Assembly (NCBI GenBank): GCA_031364965.1
Contig: JANLXF010000294.1
Coordinates: 1 to 21,389 of the forward strand
Direction: 5' to 3'
DNA: 21,389 bases
Source of the DNA: JAOUEA01 sp031364965
GTDB taxonomy: Bacteria > Actinomycetota > UBA4738 > HRBIN12
In this document: piece after piece, positions 13,889-21,234 of the stretch
How the letters are laid out: each line of letters starts with the position of its first letter
Position numbering within the stretch: the stretch's first letter is position 1
Made by a program: the position numbers and the translations under genes
Notes under the pieces: generated by a model
Seen by the model: only the letters and a program-made list of their open reading frames with translations
What the model was told of the DNA's origin: nothing
The model's database searches: none

Positions 13889-14347
13889 GTGCCGACCCTC
13901 GCTCGCCTCCTCCGCGCGGCCGCCGGATTCCTGATCACGGGCATGGGTGTGGGGCTCGCCATCGGTGTGGTCTTCGGGGACGCGTCGCCGACCGCGCGGG
14001 TCGCGTACGCCGTCGCCGCCGTGTGTTCCCTGGGAATGAGCTTCGCGCTGTACCGCCCAGGGGGCCGCGGATCCGAGAGGATCTGGGTCGCGCTGGCGAT
14101 CGCGATCCTGGGGATGGAGGGGATCGCGTTCGCCGTCCAGATCCGCACGTGGCACGGCCGGGGATCCTGGCCCGTCGGGGACGTCCCGAGCCACAAGGTC
14201 CTGGTCTCGACGTGGATGGCCTCGGAGATGTGGGTCGATCCGCGATCGCTGTTCATCGGTATGGCGGCGTTCGTGATGGCCGTCGTGGTCTTCTTCGCCT
14301 ATCCGCGGTTGGCTCGCGGCCGGAGCGCCGACGCCGGGGGGCGGTAG
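13889..14347 (+). CDS. Small integral membrane protein, function unknown
   Basis: 152 residues with about four hydrophobic segments: near 9-29 (AGFLITGMGVGLAIGVVFG), 36-53 (ARVAYAVAAVCSLGMSFAL), 65-83 (WVALAIAILGMEGIAFAV) and 120-138 (LFIGMAAFVMAVVVFFAY). The loop between the third and fourth is polar (HGRGSWPVGDVPSHK), and the tail is short and basic. I do not recognise the family. GTG 13889 was chosen because TAGACT stands 7 bases ahead, as in a leaderless mRNA. A TTG at 13844 overlapping the previous stop would add 15 residues without hydrophobic character. Its stop TAG at 14345 is also the first half of the -10 box of the amidase gene. Confidence 0.72.
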   Translation: MPTLARLLRAAAGFLITGMGVGLAIGVVFGDASPTARVAYAVAAVCSLGMSFALYRPGGRGSERIWVALAIAILGMEGIAFAVQIRTWHGRGSWPVGDVPSHKVLVSTWMASEMWVDPRSLFIGMAAFVMAVVVFFAYPRLARGRSADAGGR

Positions 14348-14350
14348 CCT
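14345..14350 (+). promoter_or_regulatory. -10 box for a leaderless amidase mRNA, overlapping the previous stop codon
   Basis: TAGCCT ends 7 bases before GTG 14358, with CCCGAAC between and no ribosome site. Its first three bases are the stop codon of the membrane-protein gene. The same motif and spacing occur before the nucleoside hydrolase gene on the other strand. Confidence 0.5.
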
Positions 14351-14357
14351 CCCGAAC

Positions 14358-15761
14358 GTGGCGTCGACCACCGACCTCTGCGACCTGCCTGCGACCGTCC
14401 TCGCCCGGATGCTCCGCGACCGGGCGGTCTCGGCCCGCGAGGTGCTCGACGCGCACCTTCGCCGGATCGAGGCCGTGAATCCGAGCGTCAACGCGATCGT
14501 GACGCTCGTGCCCGAGCTCGCGATCGCGCGCGCGGCGGAGTTAGACGACGCGGCCGCGAAGGGCGAGCCGCTCGGACCGCTCCACGGCCTGCCGATCGCG
14601 CACAAGGACCTTGTCGCCACCGCGGGGATCCGCACGACCGCCGGCTCGCCGGTCTTCGCCGACGCGGTGCCCGAGGAGGACGACCTGCTGGTCGAGCGGG
14701 TCCGCGCGGCCGGGGCCATCCTGCTCGGCAAGACCAACACCCCCGAGTTCGGGGCCGGCTCGCAGACCTTCAACCCGGTGTTCGGGCCCACCCGCAATCC
14801 GCACAACCCGACCAAGACGAGCGGCGGTTCCTCGGGCGGAGCGGCCGCCGCGCTCGCGACCGGCATGATCCCGATCGCCGACGGGAGCGACCTGGGCGGG
14901 TCGCTCCGCAACCCGGCGAGTTTCTGCGGGGTCGTGGGGTTCCGACCGTCGCCGGGGCGGGTGCCGTCGTGGCCCACCTCGAACGCGTGGCAGGACCTCA
15001 CGGTCGACGGACCGATGGGGCGCTCGGTCGAGGACGCGGCGCTGCTGCTGGCGGCGCTGGCCGGTCCCGACCTCCGGGTACCGATCTCGCTGCCCGAGCC
15101 GGGACAGGCGTTCGCGCCGCCGCTCGATGCCGACCTCGGCGCGCCGGTCGTCGCGTGGGCGCCCACGGCGGGAGACACGATGCCCTTCGACCCCGCGGTC
15201 CCCGCGATCGTCGACGCGAGCCGACCGGTCTTCGAGGCGCTCGGCTGCCGGACCGAGGAGGCATTCCCCGATCTCTCTGATGCCCGCGAGATCTTCTTCA
15301 CGCTGCGGGCGCACGGCTACGCCGCAGATCTCGGCGAGCTCCTCGCCGAGCACCGCGACGAGATCAAACCTACGGTGGTCTGGAACATCGAGGAAGGGTT
15401 GAAGCTCACGCGAGCCGACCTCGAACGCGCCGTGCGTCTGCGCACCGATCTGGGCGCACGCGTCGCGGACTTCTTCCAGCGGTACGACTACCTCGTGATG
15501 CCGGTCTCGCAGGTGCCGCCGTTCGACGTCGAGCTCGAATACCCCACCGAGGTCGCCGGCGTGCGGATGCCGACGTACCTCGACTGGATGGAGTCGTGCT
15601 GGTGCATCACGGTCACGGGCGGACCCGCGATCTCGGTGCCGTGCGGCACCACGGCCGAGGGGCTCCCGGTCGGAGTGCAGATCGTGGGCCGGCGCGGCAA
15701 TGACCTGGGCGTGCTTCGCCTCGCGCACGCCTTCGAGGGCGCGACCCCGCATGGGCGGTGA
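14358..15761 (+). CDS. Amidase (amidase-signature family)
   Basis: 467 residues. Amidase-signature enzymes hydrolyse amides with a Ser-cisSer-Lys triad. Here K83 (HKDL), S158 (SGGSSGG) and nucleophile S182 (GSDLGGSLRNPA) are spaced 75 and 24 residues apart, as in GatA-type enzymes. The rest matches small-molecule amidases (LHGLPIAHKDL, TNTPEFGAGSQTFN, PVGVQIVG near the end). It is probably not GatA: no gatB or gatC is adjacent, and the C-terminal half (DWMESCWCITVTGGPAISVP) is like aryl/aliphatic amidases. The usual GSDTGGSIR reads GSDLGGSLR. The protein has no signal peptide, so it is cytosolic. GTG 14358 fits a leaderless start after TAGCCT. The stop overlaps a potential GTG start of the next gene. 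It would release an acid and an amine or ammonia from an unknown amide. Confidence 0.9.
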   Translation: MASTTDLCDLPATVLARMLRDRAVSAREVLDAHLRRIEAVNPSVNAIVTLVPELAIARAAELDDAAAKGEPLGPLHGLPIAHKDLVATAGIRTTAGSPVFADAVPEEDDLLVERVRAAGAILLGKTNTPEFGAGSQTFNPVFGPTRNPHNPTKTSGGSSGGAAAALATGMIPIADGSDLGGSLRNPASFCGVVGFRPSPGRVPSWPTSNAWQDLTVDGPMGRSVEDAALLLAALAGPDLRVPISLPEPGQAFAPPLDADLGAPVVAWAPTAGDTMPFDPAVPAIVDASRPVFEALGCRTEEAFPDLSDAREIFFTLRAHGYAADLGELLAEHRDEIKPTVVWNIEEGLKLTRADLERAVRLRTDLGARVADFFQRYDYLVMPVSQVPPFDVELEYPTEVAGVRMPTYLDWMESCWCITVTGGPAISVPCGTTAEGLPVGVQIVGRRGNDLGVLRLAHAFEGATPHGR

Positions 15762-15811
15762 GCGCAGCGGGGTCGGCCGGTCGGGCTGCGCCGTTCGTCC
15801 CGATGCAGAAC

Positions 15812-15881
15812 GAGACCTTCGCCGCCTTGTGCGGCGATGCCGGGGGGAGTCTCATGGTGAACGCGATGGGTATCTATGAGA
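15812..15881 (+). promoter_or_regulatory. Possible structured leader with alternative stems at the start of the small membrane gene
   Basis: GAGAC (15812-15816) can pair with GTCTC (15849-15853), which ends exactly at ATG 15854. A 7-bp hairpin TCGCCGC/GCGGCGA with a 5-base loop (15819-15837) sits inside, and the G-rich ribosome site (15842-15849) lies between. TCTCAT (15850-15855) can instead pair with ATGAGA (15876-15881). The two pairings exclude one another. I do not recognise a known riboswitch class; GC-rich DNA produces such pairs by chance. Confidence 0.25.
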
Positions 15882-16231
15882 GCTCAGGAAGGTCCTACGC
15901 CGACCCGATCAGCGGGGTCGCGCTCCTCACCGGTCTCGCGGGTGCCGCGCTCAGCGCCGCGCTCTGGCTCGCACGGTTCCAGCCGGGCACCGACCTGCTC
16001 GGCGCGTACGGCGCCCGGCTGGCCGCGGGCGGTCCGTTCGCCGATCAGGTCGCGATCCTCGCGGCCGTGCTGGGCGGCATGGCGCTCCTGCTCGGGCTGA
16101 TGTCCACCACCGGGGGCCGCGCCCGCCTCTCGACCTCGTTCGCGATCGTCGCGGGCATCGTGGCGATCTCATATCCGGTGCTGACGGCGCTGAACGTGAT
16201 CACAGGTCCGCTCCGCCCGAACATCCCGTAG
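15854..16231 (+). CDS. Small membrane protein, function unknown
   Basis: 125 residues with three likely membrane helices: about 18-38 (ISGVALLTGLAGAALSAALWL), 63-83 (ADQVAILAAVLGGMALLLGLM) and 93-117 (TSFAIVAGIVAISYPVLTALNVI). The first loop carries a short polar stretch (RFQPGTDLLGAYGARL). No family is recognised. ATG 15854 follows a GGGGGGAG purine run by 4 bases, rather close. The frame is open back to GTG 15758, which overlaps the amidase stop (GTGA) and would add 32 residues (AAPFVPMQNETFAALCGD segment); either start is possible. It is probably read with or right after the amidase and converges with the acyl-CoA dehydrogenase gene across 31 bases. Confidence 0.7.
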   Translation: MVNAMGIYESSGRSYADPISGVALLTGLAGAALSAALWLARFQPGTDLLGAYGARLAAGGPFADQVAILAAVLGGMALLLGLMSTTGGRARLSTSFAIVAGIVAISYPVLTALNVITGPLRPNIP

Positions 16232-16262
16232 CGGGTCGACGCCGGTCGGTCGCGCGGCGAGG

Positions 16263-17444
16263 CTACGCTTCGGCGGGCCAGCCCGTGTACAGGTCGGCTC
16301 CACGCTTGCGGAGCTCGTTCCCGATCACGACCCGCTGGATCTCGGAGGTGCCCTCCCAGATCCGGTCGACGCGGAGCTCCCGATACAGGCGCTCGACCGG
16401 GTACTCGCGCATGTAGCCCCGCCCGCCGTGGATCTGCACGGCCTTGTCGATCACCCGGCCAGCGGTCTCGCTGCACACGAGCTTCACCGCGCTCGCCATC
16501 GCGTGCAGGGACTTGCGGCTCGCGCCTCCACGCGCCGCCTCCCAGCAGACGCGGTACAGCATCGACTTCGCGGCCATGATCTCGGCCGCCATGTCGGCGA
16601 GCATGAACTCGATCGCCTGGAAGTCGACGATCGCCTTGCCGAACTGCCGTCGCTCTTTCGCGAACGCGAGCGAGAGGTCCAGGGCCCGCGCCGACGCGCC
16701 CATCGTGCGTGCGCCGATCATCAGCCGCTCCTCGACGAACCAGTCCTTCGTAAGCTCGTAGCCCTCGCCGACGTCTCCGAGCATCTGGTCGTCGGTCACC
16801 CGCACGCCCTCGAACGCGAAGATCGGATGTTCGAACACGAACGTGTGCATGTACGCGGGCGTGCGCACGAGCCGCACGCCCGGCGTGTCCTTGTCCACGA
16901 GGAACACGGTGGCCTTCGCGGGATCGCCGTCGACGTGCACGTGCAGCTCGAAGAAGTCGGCAACGTCGCCCGAGGTGACGTGCCACTTCTCGCCGTCGAT
17001 CACCCAGCCGTCGCCGTCGCGCCGGGCGGTCGTCGCGACCATCGACGGGTCCGAGCCGGCGCCATCTTCCGTGATCGCGTACGCGTCGCGACGTTCGCCT
17101 CGGATCGCCGGGCGCAGGTACCGCTCCTTCTGGGCCTCGTTGCCGCGCTGCAGCGGGATCGACGGACGCCAGGGCAGATCCCAGAGCGCCCCAGTGGCGT
17201 GTCCCCACTGCTCCTCGACGAGCATCTGCTGGAACAGGTCGAGTCCCTGGCCGCCGTCCTCGACGGGGTGATTGATGCCGTTGAACTCCCACTCGAGGAC
17301 GGCCCGCTTCGCCACGGCGTGGCTCTCGGGCGTGAGGCCGTCGTTCGCCTCACACTCGTCCTCGAGGGGGATCAGCACCTGCTGTGTGAAGTCGCGCGCC
17401 TTCGACCGCAGGTCACGGTCGGCGGCAGGGAGTCGCATGTCCAC
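16263..17444 (-). CDS. Acyl-CoA dehydrogenase
   Basis: 393 residues, standard length. FAD enzyme that introduces an alpha-beta double bond into acyl-CoA and passes electrons to ETF. Order: N-terminal helical domain, middle beta domain with signature AITEDGAGSDP (124-133) and KWHVTSGD, then C-terminal helical domain with RRQFGKAI (265-272), QIHGGRGYMREYPVERLYRELRV and IWEGTSEIQR. The catalytic base is expected at E364 (WEGTSE), as in medium-chain-type enzymes. Chain-length or branched specificity is not readable. GTG 17444 was chosen, 6 bases after AGGAG (17451-17455, minus strand); ATG 17438 is two codons in. The frame upstream is open, but it runs into the divergent amidohydrolase gene. A -10 box TAGACT lies at 17474-17479 (minus). 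No ETF or thiolase genes are nearby. Confidence 0.93.
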   Translation of the reverse strand: MDMRLPAADRDLRSKARDFTQQVLIPLEDECEANDGLTPESHAVAKRAVLEWEFNGINHPVEDGGQGLDLFQQMLVEEQWGHATGALWDLPWRPSIPLQRGNEAQKERYLRPAIRGERRDAYAITEDGAGSDPSMVATTARRDGDGWVIDGEKWHVTSGDVADFFELHVHVDGDPAKATVFLVDKDTPGVRLVRTPAYMHTFVFEHPIFAFEGVRVTDDQMLGDVGEGYELTKDWFVEERLMIGARTMGASARALDLSLAFAKERRQFGKAIVDFQAIEFMLADMAAEIMAAKSMLYRVCWEAARGGASRKSLHAMASAVKLVCSETAGRVIDKAVQIHGGRGYMREYPVERLYRELRVDRIWEGTSEIQRVVIGNELRKRGADLYTGWPAEA

Positions 17445-17473
17445 GGTGTGCTCCTGGGATAGGGTCCGGCCGG

Positions 17474-17479
17474 AGTCTA
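17474..17479 (-). promoter_or_regulatory. -10 box of the acyl-CoA dehydrogenase gene
   Basis: TAGACT on the minus strand, giving a leader of about 23 bases that holds AGGAG (17451-17455). It lies in the 64-base divergent region shared with the amidohydrolase gene. The -35 region is not recognisable. Confidence 0.4.
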
Positions 17480-17508
17480 GGCCCGGCGGCCGCGAGGGAG
17501 GGAACCTG

Positions 17509-18723
17509 ATGGCGAGGACGGTGTTCCACGGGGGGCGGGTATTCGACGGCACGGGTGCGCCGCTCGCCGACGCCGACGTGGCGATCGAGGACGGGCGCAT
17601 CGTCGAGGTCGGTCCCGGGCTTGACGCCGACGAGGGCGTCGATTGCGCGGGCAAGGCGCTCCTGCCGGGGCTGTTCGACTGCCACGTCCATCTGGCGATG
17701 CGCTACGAGGATTTCGATGAGGCGAAGACCCTCCACGAGCCGTTCTCGATGCCGTTCTTCCGCGCGCACATCAACCTGCGGCGCACGATCGAGCTCGGGA
17801 TCACCACGGTGCGGGACGCTTCCGGCGCCGACGCCGGGCTCCGTGAGGCCGTCGAGGAGGGAACGCTCGTCGGCCCCCGGATGCAGGTCTCGGTCGCGAT
17901 GCTCTCGATGACCGGCGGGCACAGCGACCCATGGTTGCCGAGCGGCGGCCGGGGGATGTGGGGCGTCGACTATCCGGGGATGCCCTCGGGTGTGTGCGAC
18001 GGCGTCGACGGCGTGAGCCGTACGACCCGCGAGGTGATCCGGGCGGGCGCCGACGTGATCAAGATCGCGTCCTCCGGCGGGTTCCTCTCGCCCGGCGACG
18101 ACCCGATGGAGCCGAACTTCTCGCAGGAGGAAGTCGATGCGATCGTGCGGACCGCGGCCGACCTGGGGACGTGGGTGATGTCGCACGCCCACGGGCCCGA
18201 GGGGATCAAGCGGGCGGTGCGCGCCGGCGTCCGGTCGATCGATCACGGCACCTACCTGGACGAGGAGGCCGCCGCGATGATGGTGGAGCGCGGCACGTGG
18301 CTCGTGCCGACGCTCACCGCCGGCGACACGACCGAGGAACTCGCGAACGACCCGCACGTCGCCGAGCAGGTGCGCGAGAAGCTCCGTGGGCTCGGCCGGC
18401 CCGAGTTCGACGCGATGCGCCTGGCCGCCGAGTCGGGCGTCAAGGTCGCGATGGGCACCGACTGCCCGGTGGCGCCCCACGGCACGAACCTGAACGAGCT
18501 GATCCACATGGCCGCGAACGGCTTCACGCCCGAGCAGGCGCTGGTGGCCGCCACGTCCAGCGCTGCCGAGCTGATGGGCTTGCAGGATGAGCTCGGCACG
18601 CTCGAACCCGGCAAGCGTGGGGACGTCGTGGTGGTCGAGGGCGACCCGTTCGCGTTCGACACCCTGAGGGAGCGGGTCGCCCAGGTCTGGAAGGACGGCG
18701 TGCGCGTCGTACCGTTCGCCTGA
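17509..18723 (+). CDS. Metal-dependent amidohydrolase, imidazolonepropionase/prolidase-like
   Basis: 404 residues. TIM-barrel hydrolase of the amidohydrolase superfamily, with a split beta-sandwich formed by the N-terminal MARTVFHGGRVFDGTG and the C-terminal PGKRGDVVVVEGDPF. All metal-site residues are visible: H59 and H61 (FDCHVH), the carboxylatable lysine K185 (VIKIASSGG), H226 with H228 (SHAHG), H246 (IDHGTYLD) and D318 (MGTDCP), consistent with a binuclear zinc centre bridged by a carbamylated lysine. The K-I-A-x-S-G-G pattern places it with the Xaa-Pro dipeptidase/N-acyl-amino-acid hydrolase-like group rather than hydantoinases. The substrate is not determinable; a C-N bond of a cyclic or acylated amino compound is likely. 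ATG 17509 follows AGGGAGGG by 6 bases. The stop overlaps the ATG of the transporter gene by one base (TGATG), so the two are co-translated; the transporter may move its substrate or product. Confidence 0.9.
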   Translation: MARTVFHGGRVFDGTGAPLADADVAIEDGRIVEVGPGLDADEGVDCAGKALLPGLFDCHVHLAMRYEDFDEAKTLHEPFSMPFFRAHINLRRTIELGITTVRDASGADAGLREAVEEGTLVGPRMQVSVAMLSMTGGHSDPWLPSGGRGMWGVDYPGMPSGVCDGVDGVSRTTREVIRAGADVIKIASSGGFLSPGDDPMEPNFSQEEVDAIVRTAADLGTWVMSHAHGPEGIKRAVRAGVRSIDHGTYLDEEAAAMMVERGTWLVPTLTAGDTTEELANDPHVAEQVREKLRGLGRPEFDAMRLAAESGVKVAMGTDCPVAPHGTNLNELIHMAANGFTPEQALVAATSSAAELMGLQDELGTLEPGKRGDVVVVEGDPFAFDTLRERVAQVWKDGVRVVPFA

Positions 18724-19556
18724 TGTTCGGTGTCGTCCTCGCTCTCGCTGCCGCGGCGAGCTGGGGCTCGGCGGACTTCCTGGGCGGGATCTCCACGAGG
18801 CGGCTGCCGATCCTGACCGTGTCCGCGGTCTCGCAATTCGCGGGCTTCTTGTTCGCGGGCGCGGTCGTGCTCACGGCGGGCGCCGCGATGCCGGACGAGC
18901 GGACGGTGGTGATCGGGATGGCCGCCGGCCTGGCGGGCGGCGTGGGCCTCGCGGCCCTCTACTCGGGGCTCGCGATCGGGCCGATGGGCGTGGTGGCCCC
19001 GATCGCCGCGCTTTCGGCCGTGGTGCCGGTGGCGGTCGGCCTGGCGCGGGGGGAGCGGCCTGGGGCGATCCAGCTCGTCGGGGTCGCGCTGGCGTTGGTA
19101 GGCGTCGTCCTGGCCACGCGCCATCGCGACGAGTCGGGCGAGCGCGCCCATCCGCGTGCGGTCGCGCTCGCGGCCGTAGCCGCCTTCTTCATCGGGCTGA
19201 TGATCGTGCTGCTCGACGAGGCCGGCGGCGACAGCCCGGCGTGGACCGTGCTGATGGTGCGGACGGGTGCGCTGTCGCTGCTGGCCGTCGCGCTCGTCGC
19301 CCGACGGCCGTCGTTCTCGATGGACCGGGGGCAGCTCGGCACGCTCGCCGGGGCGGGCGTGCTCGACAACGGCGCGAACCTGATGTTCGTGGTCGCGGCG
19401 CAGCACGGCCTGCTGAGTCTGATCGCGGTGCTCGCCTCGCTGTACCCGGTGACGACCGTGCTGCTCGCGCGGGTCTCGCTGCACGAGCGGCTCTCCCGGA
19501 TCCAGATCGTGGGGATCGCGATGGCGTTGGCCGGCGTGGCGCTGATCGCGCGGTAG
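18723..19556 (+). CDS. EamA/DMT-family transporter
   Basis: 277 residues, almost entirely hydrophobic, with about ten membrane helices arranged as two EamA repeats (roughly 1-130 and 145-277). LASLYPVTTVLLARVSLHERLS near the end is the typical EamA segment, with its acidic residue after the helix. YSGLAIGPMGVVAPIAALSAVVPVAVGL is the equivalent in the first repeat. Such proteins export or import amino acids, metabolites or drugs; the substrate is unknown. ATG 18723 overlaps the TGA of the amidohydrolase by one base, so expression is coupled and a shared metabolite is plausible. It converges with the FAD oxidoreductase gene across 31 bases. Confidence 0.9.
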   Translation: MFGVVLALAAAASWGSADFLGGISTRRLPILTVSAVSQFAGFLFAGAVVLTAGAAMPDERTVVIGMAAGLAGGVGLAALYSGLAIGPMGVVAPIAALSAVVPVAVGLARGERPGAIQLVGVALALVGVVLATRHRDESGERAHPRAVALAAVAAFFIGLMIVLLDEAGGDSPAWTVLMVRTGALSLLAVALVARRPSFSMDRGQLGTLAGAGVLDNGANLMFVVAAQHGLLSLIAVLASLYPVTTVLLARVSLHERLSRIQIVGIAMALAGVALIAR

Positions 19557-19587
19557 GGCGAGGTCTCCCCGGCCCGGCTGCCATGGG

Positions 19588-21018
19588 CTACGGACCGAGG
19601 TGATAGCCCATGCGGCGGGGGAGGCGGGCCACGAAGTCCACGAGAGGGTTCGCTTCCTGCCCGCGGTCCTCGAACTCGTCCTTGCGACGGATCGCGGTGT
19701 TCGCGATCAGCGCCCCCGGGGAGCGGATCGGCTCGATCGGGAACGACAGCGGCTCGGCGTCGACGAACGGGAGGTCGAGGAGGTCCTCATATCGGCCGAG
19801 CGCGCGGAGCGCCAGGATCCGGCCCCCGAAGTGTGCGGGACCGACGCCGTTGCCCGTGTAGCCGAGGCCGTAGTGCACGGCGCCGTTCTCGAACGTGCCG
19901 AAGAAGGGCAGATGCGTTCCCGAGACGTCGATCGGACCGCCCCAGCCGGCCTCGACCGGCACGTCCCGGAAGGTCGGGAACATCCGGTGGAGATCGGCGA
20001 TCGCCACGCGGAGCGCCCGCTCGTCGTAGGCGAATCTCGGGCCGATCCTGCGCGCCAGGTTCGGCTGCATCCCTCCGATCCCGAACGCGATGCGGCCGTC
20101 GGGCGTCGTGCGAAGGTAGTGCAGCGCCGCTCGGTAGTCGGACACGCCGACCCCGTCGGTCCACCGCAGCGCCTCGAGCTTGCCGGGGGCGGGCGCCGTC
20201 ATCACGATGTAGCTGCCGCGCACGGTGAGCGCGCGCCGGAACCGTTTCATGTGCGCCGCCCAGGCGTTGAGGGCGATCACGGCCGAGCCCGCGCGGACCG
20301 TGCCGCCCGGGGTCTCGGCCACCGTCGGCGTGCCGGCGCCGAACCGTGTGACGGGCGAGGCCTCGTACACCCGGACCCCGCGCTCCATCGCCACGCGCCG
20401 AAGACCCCGGGCGAGGCGGGCGGGCTGCACGGTCGCACCGTGTGAGGTGAACACCCCGCCGTACACCACCGGGGAGTCGAGGCGCTCGCGCGCGGCCGCC
20501 ATGTCGAGCACCTCGAGGTCCTCGCTCACGCCGAGACGGTCCGCGGCGATCACCTGATCGCCCCACGCGCCGACCTGCGCCTCGCTCGTGGCGGCCGCCA
20601 GCGCTCCGTCGGCGCGGAACCAGGCGTCGATGCCGTGGTCCGTGCAGAACTCACCGATCGCGGCCACGCTCTCGTCGCCCACCCGGCAGATCCGCAGCGC
20701 CATCTCGTCGCCGTAGGCGCTCGCGAGGTGCGCGAGGTCCTCCCAGAAGCTGCTGACGAACCCGCCGTTGCGCCCGCTCGGCCCGCCCCCGCAGATGTCC
20801 TGCTCGAGCACGACGACGTCGACTCCGGGATCGAGCTCCTTGAGGTGGAGGGCGGTCCACAGGCCCGTGTAGCCGCCGCCCAGGATCACGACGTCGGCCG
20901 TCGTGTCGGCCTCGAGCGGCGGCGCCGGGTCGCCGTCGAACTCGCGAAGCGCGAGCGCCTCACGCAGCCACCAGCTCCGGCCGGCGTCGGCGGGCACGGG
21001 GAGGTCGGGGTCGGTCAC
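19588..21018 (-). CDS. FAD-dependent amine oxidoreductase, DAO family (gamma-glutamylputrescine oxidase/PuuB-like)
   Basis: 476 residues. DAO-family flavoproteins oxidise C-N bonds of amino acids or amines. The FAD fold starts at ADVVILGGGYTGLWTALHL (G47-x-G49-x-x-G52), with E72 at the end of the second strand, followed by SGRNGGF (81-87), a motif of the PuuB/OrdL group. IALNAWA, GWGGPIDVSGTHLPFF and YGLGYTGNGVGPAHFGGRILA near the C-terminus complete the flavin site. Homologues include gamma-glutamylputrescine oxidase and other amine oxidases; which amine is used here cannot be read. GTG 21018 was chosen, with AGGAGG about 8 bases upstream; the open frame further upstream is arginine-rich and unlike the family. 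No puuA, puuC or puuD homologue is adjacent. The nearest polyamine-type gene is the binding protein at 4834-6138, too far away to claim a common operon. It is divergent from ilvD. Confidence 0.9.
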   Translation of the reverse strand: MTDPDLPVPADAGRSWWLREALALREFDGDPAPPLEADTTADVVILGGGYTGLWTALHLKELDPGVDVVVLEQDICGGGPSGRNGGFVSSFWEDLAHLASAYGDEMALRICRVGDESVAAIGEFCTDHGIDAWFRADGALAAATSEAQVGAWGDQVIAADRLGVSEDLEVLDMAAARERLDSPVVYGGVFTSHGATVQPARLARGLRRVAMERGVRVYEASPVTRFGAGTPTVAETPGGTVRAGSAVIALNAWAAHMKRFRRALTVRGSYIVMTAPAPGKLEALRWTDGVGVSDYRAALHYLRTTPDGRIAFGIGGMQPNLARRIGPRFAYDERALRVAIADLHRMFPTFRDVPVEAGWGGPIDVSGTHLPFFGTFENGAVHYGLGYTGNGVGPAHFGGRILALRALGRYEDLLDLPFVDAEPLSFPIEPIRSPGALIANTAIRRKDEFEDRGQEANPLVDFVARLPRRMGYHLGP

Positions 21019-21131
21019 CGTGGTGCCTCCTCGGCCGGCGTCGCGGCCGCGGCCCGAGGTCGAAGCACACCCAGCGGGGCGCCGCCGCCACGAGCTTGCC
21101 GGACGCGCGGATCGGGCGGGGTTCGGCTCAT
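21015..21131 (-). CDS. Possible short leader ORF upstream of the FAD oxidoreductase
   Basis: A 38-codon frame starting ATG 21131 and ending with a TGA that overlaps the oxidoreductase GTG start in a four-base GTGA. A -10-like TACGAT (21141-21146, minus) stands 9 bases ahead of the ATG. The peptide is rich in Arg, Ala, Pro and Gly (MSRTPPDPRVRQ at the start) and resembles nothing I know. It could be a translated leader that couples to the oxidoreductase, or chance in GC-rich DNA. Confidence 0.25.
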   Translation of the reverse strand: MSRTPPDPRVRQARGGGAPLGVLRPRAAAATPAEEAPR

Positions 21132-21190
21132 GTCGGCCACATCGTAGCCGCGCGATCGGCCGCCACATCGTCGGCGACCGTTCCGGTTGT

Positions 21191-21227
21191 TACGGTGAAG
21201 GCGTCCGTACGGCCACGTCGAGGAGGG
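21191..21227 (+). promoter_or_regulatory. Predicted -10 box and ribosome site of ilvD
   Basis: TACGGT (21191-21196) is a plausible -10 box; no clear -35 is seen. AGGAGGG (21221-21227) is a strong ribosome site 7 bases before ATG 21235. Confidence 0.45.
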
Positions 21228-21234
21228 TATCCCC

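Noticed and set aside
13262..15301. Long minus-strand open frame opposite the acyl-CoA synthetase and amidase genes
   Set aside because: Composition is Ser/Ala/Arg-rich low complexity without a recognisable fold, and it crosses three well-supported plus-strand genes.
14358..15761. GatA subunit of Glu-tRNA(Gln) amidotransferase
   Set aside because: Triad spacing is the same, but gatB/gatC are absent next to it and the C-terminal half resembles stand-alone amidases.
15812..15881. A known riboswitch (fluoride, c-di-AMP, c-di-GMP, SAM, TPP)
   Set aside because: The conserved cores of these classes, as far as I can recall them, are not present.
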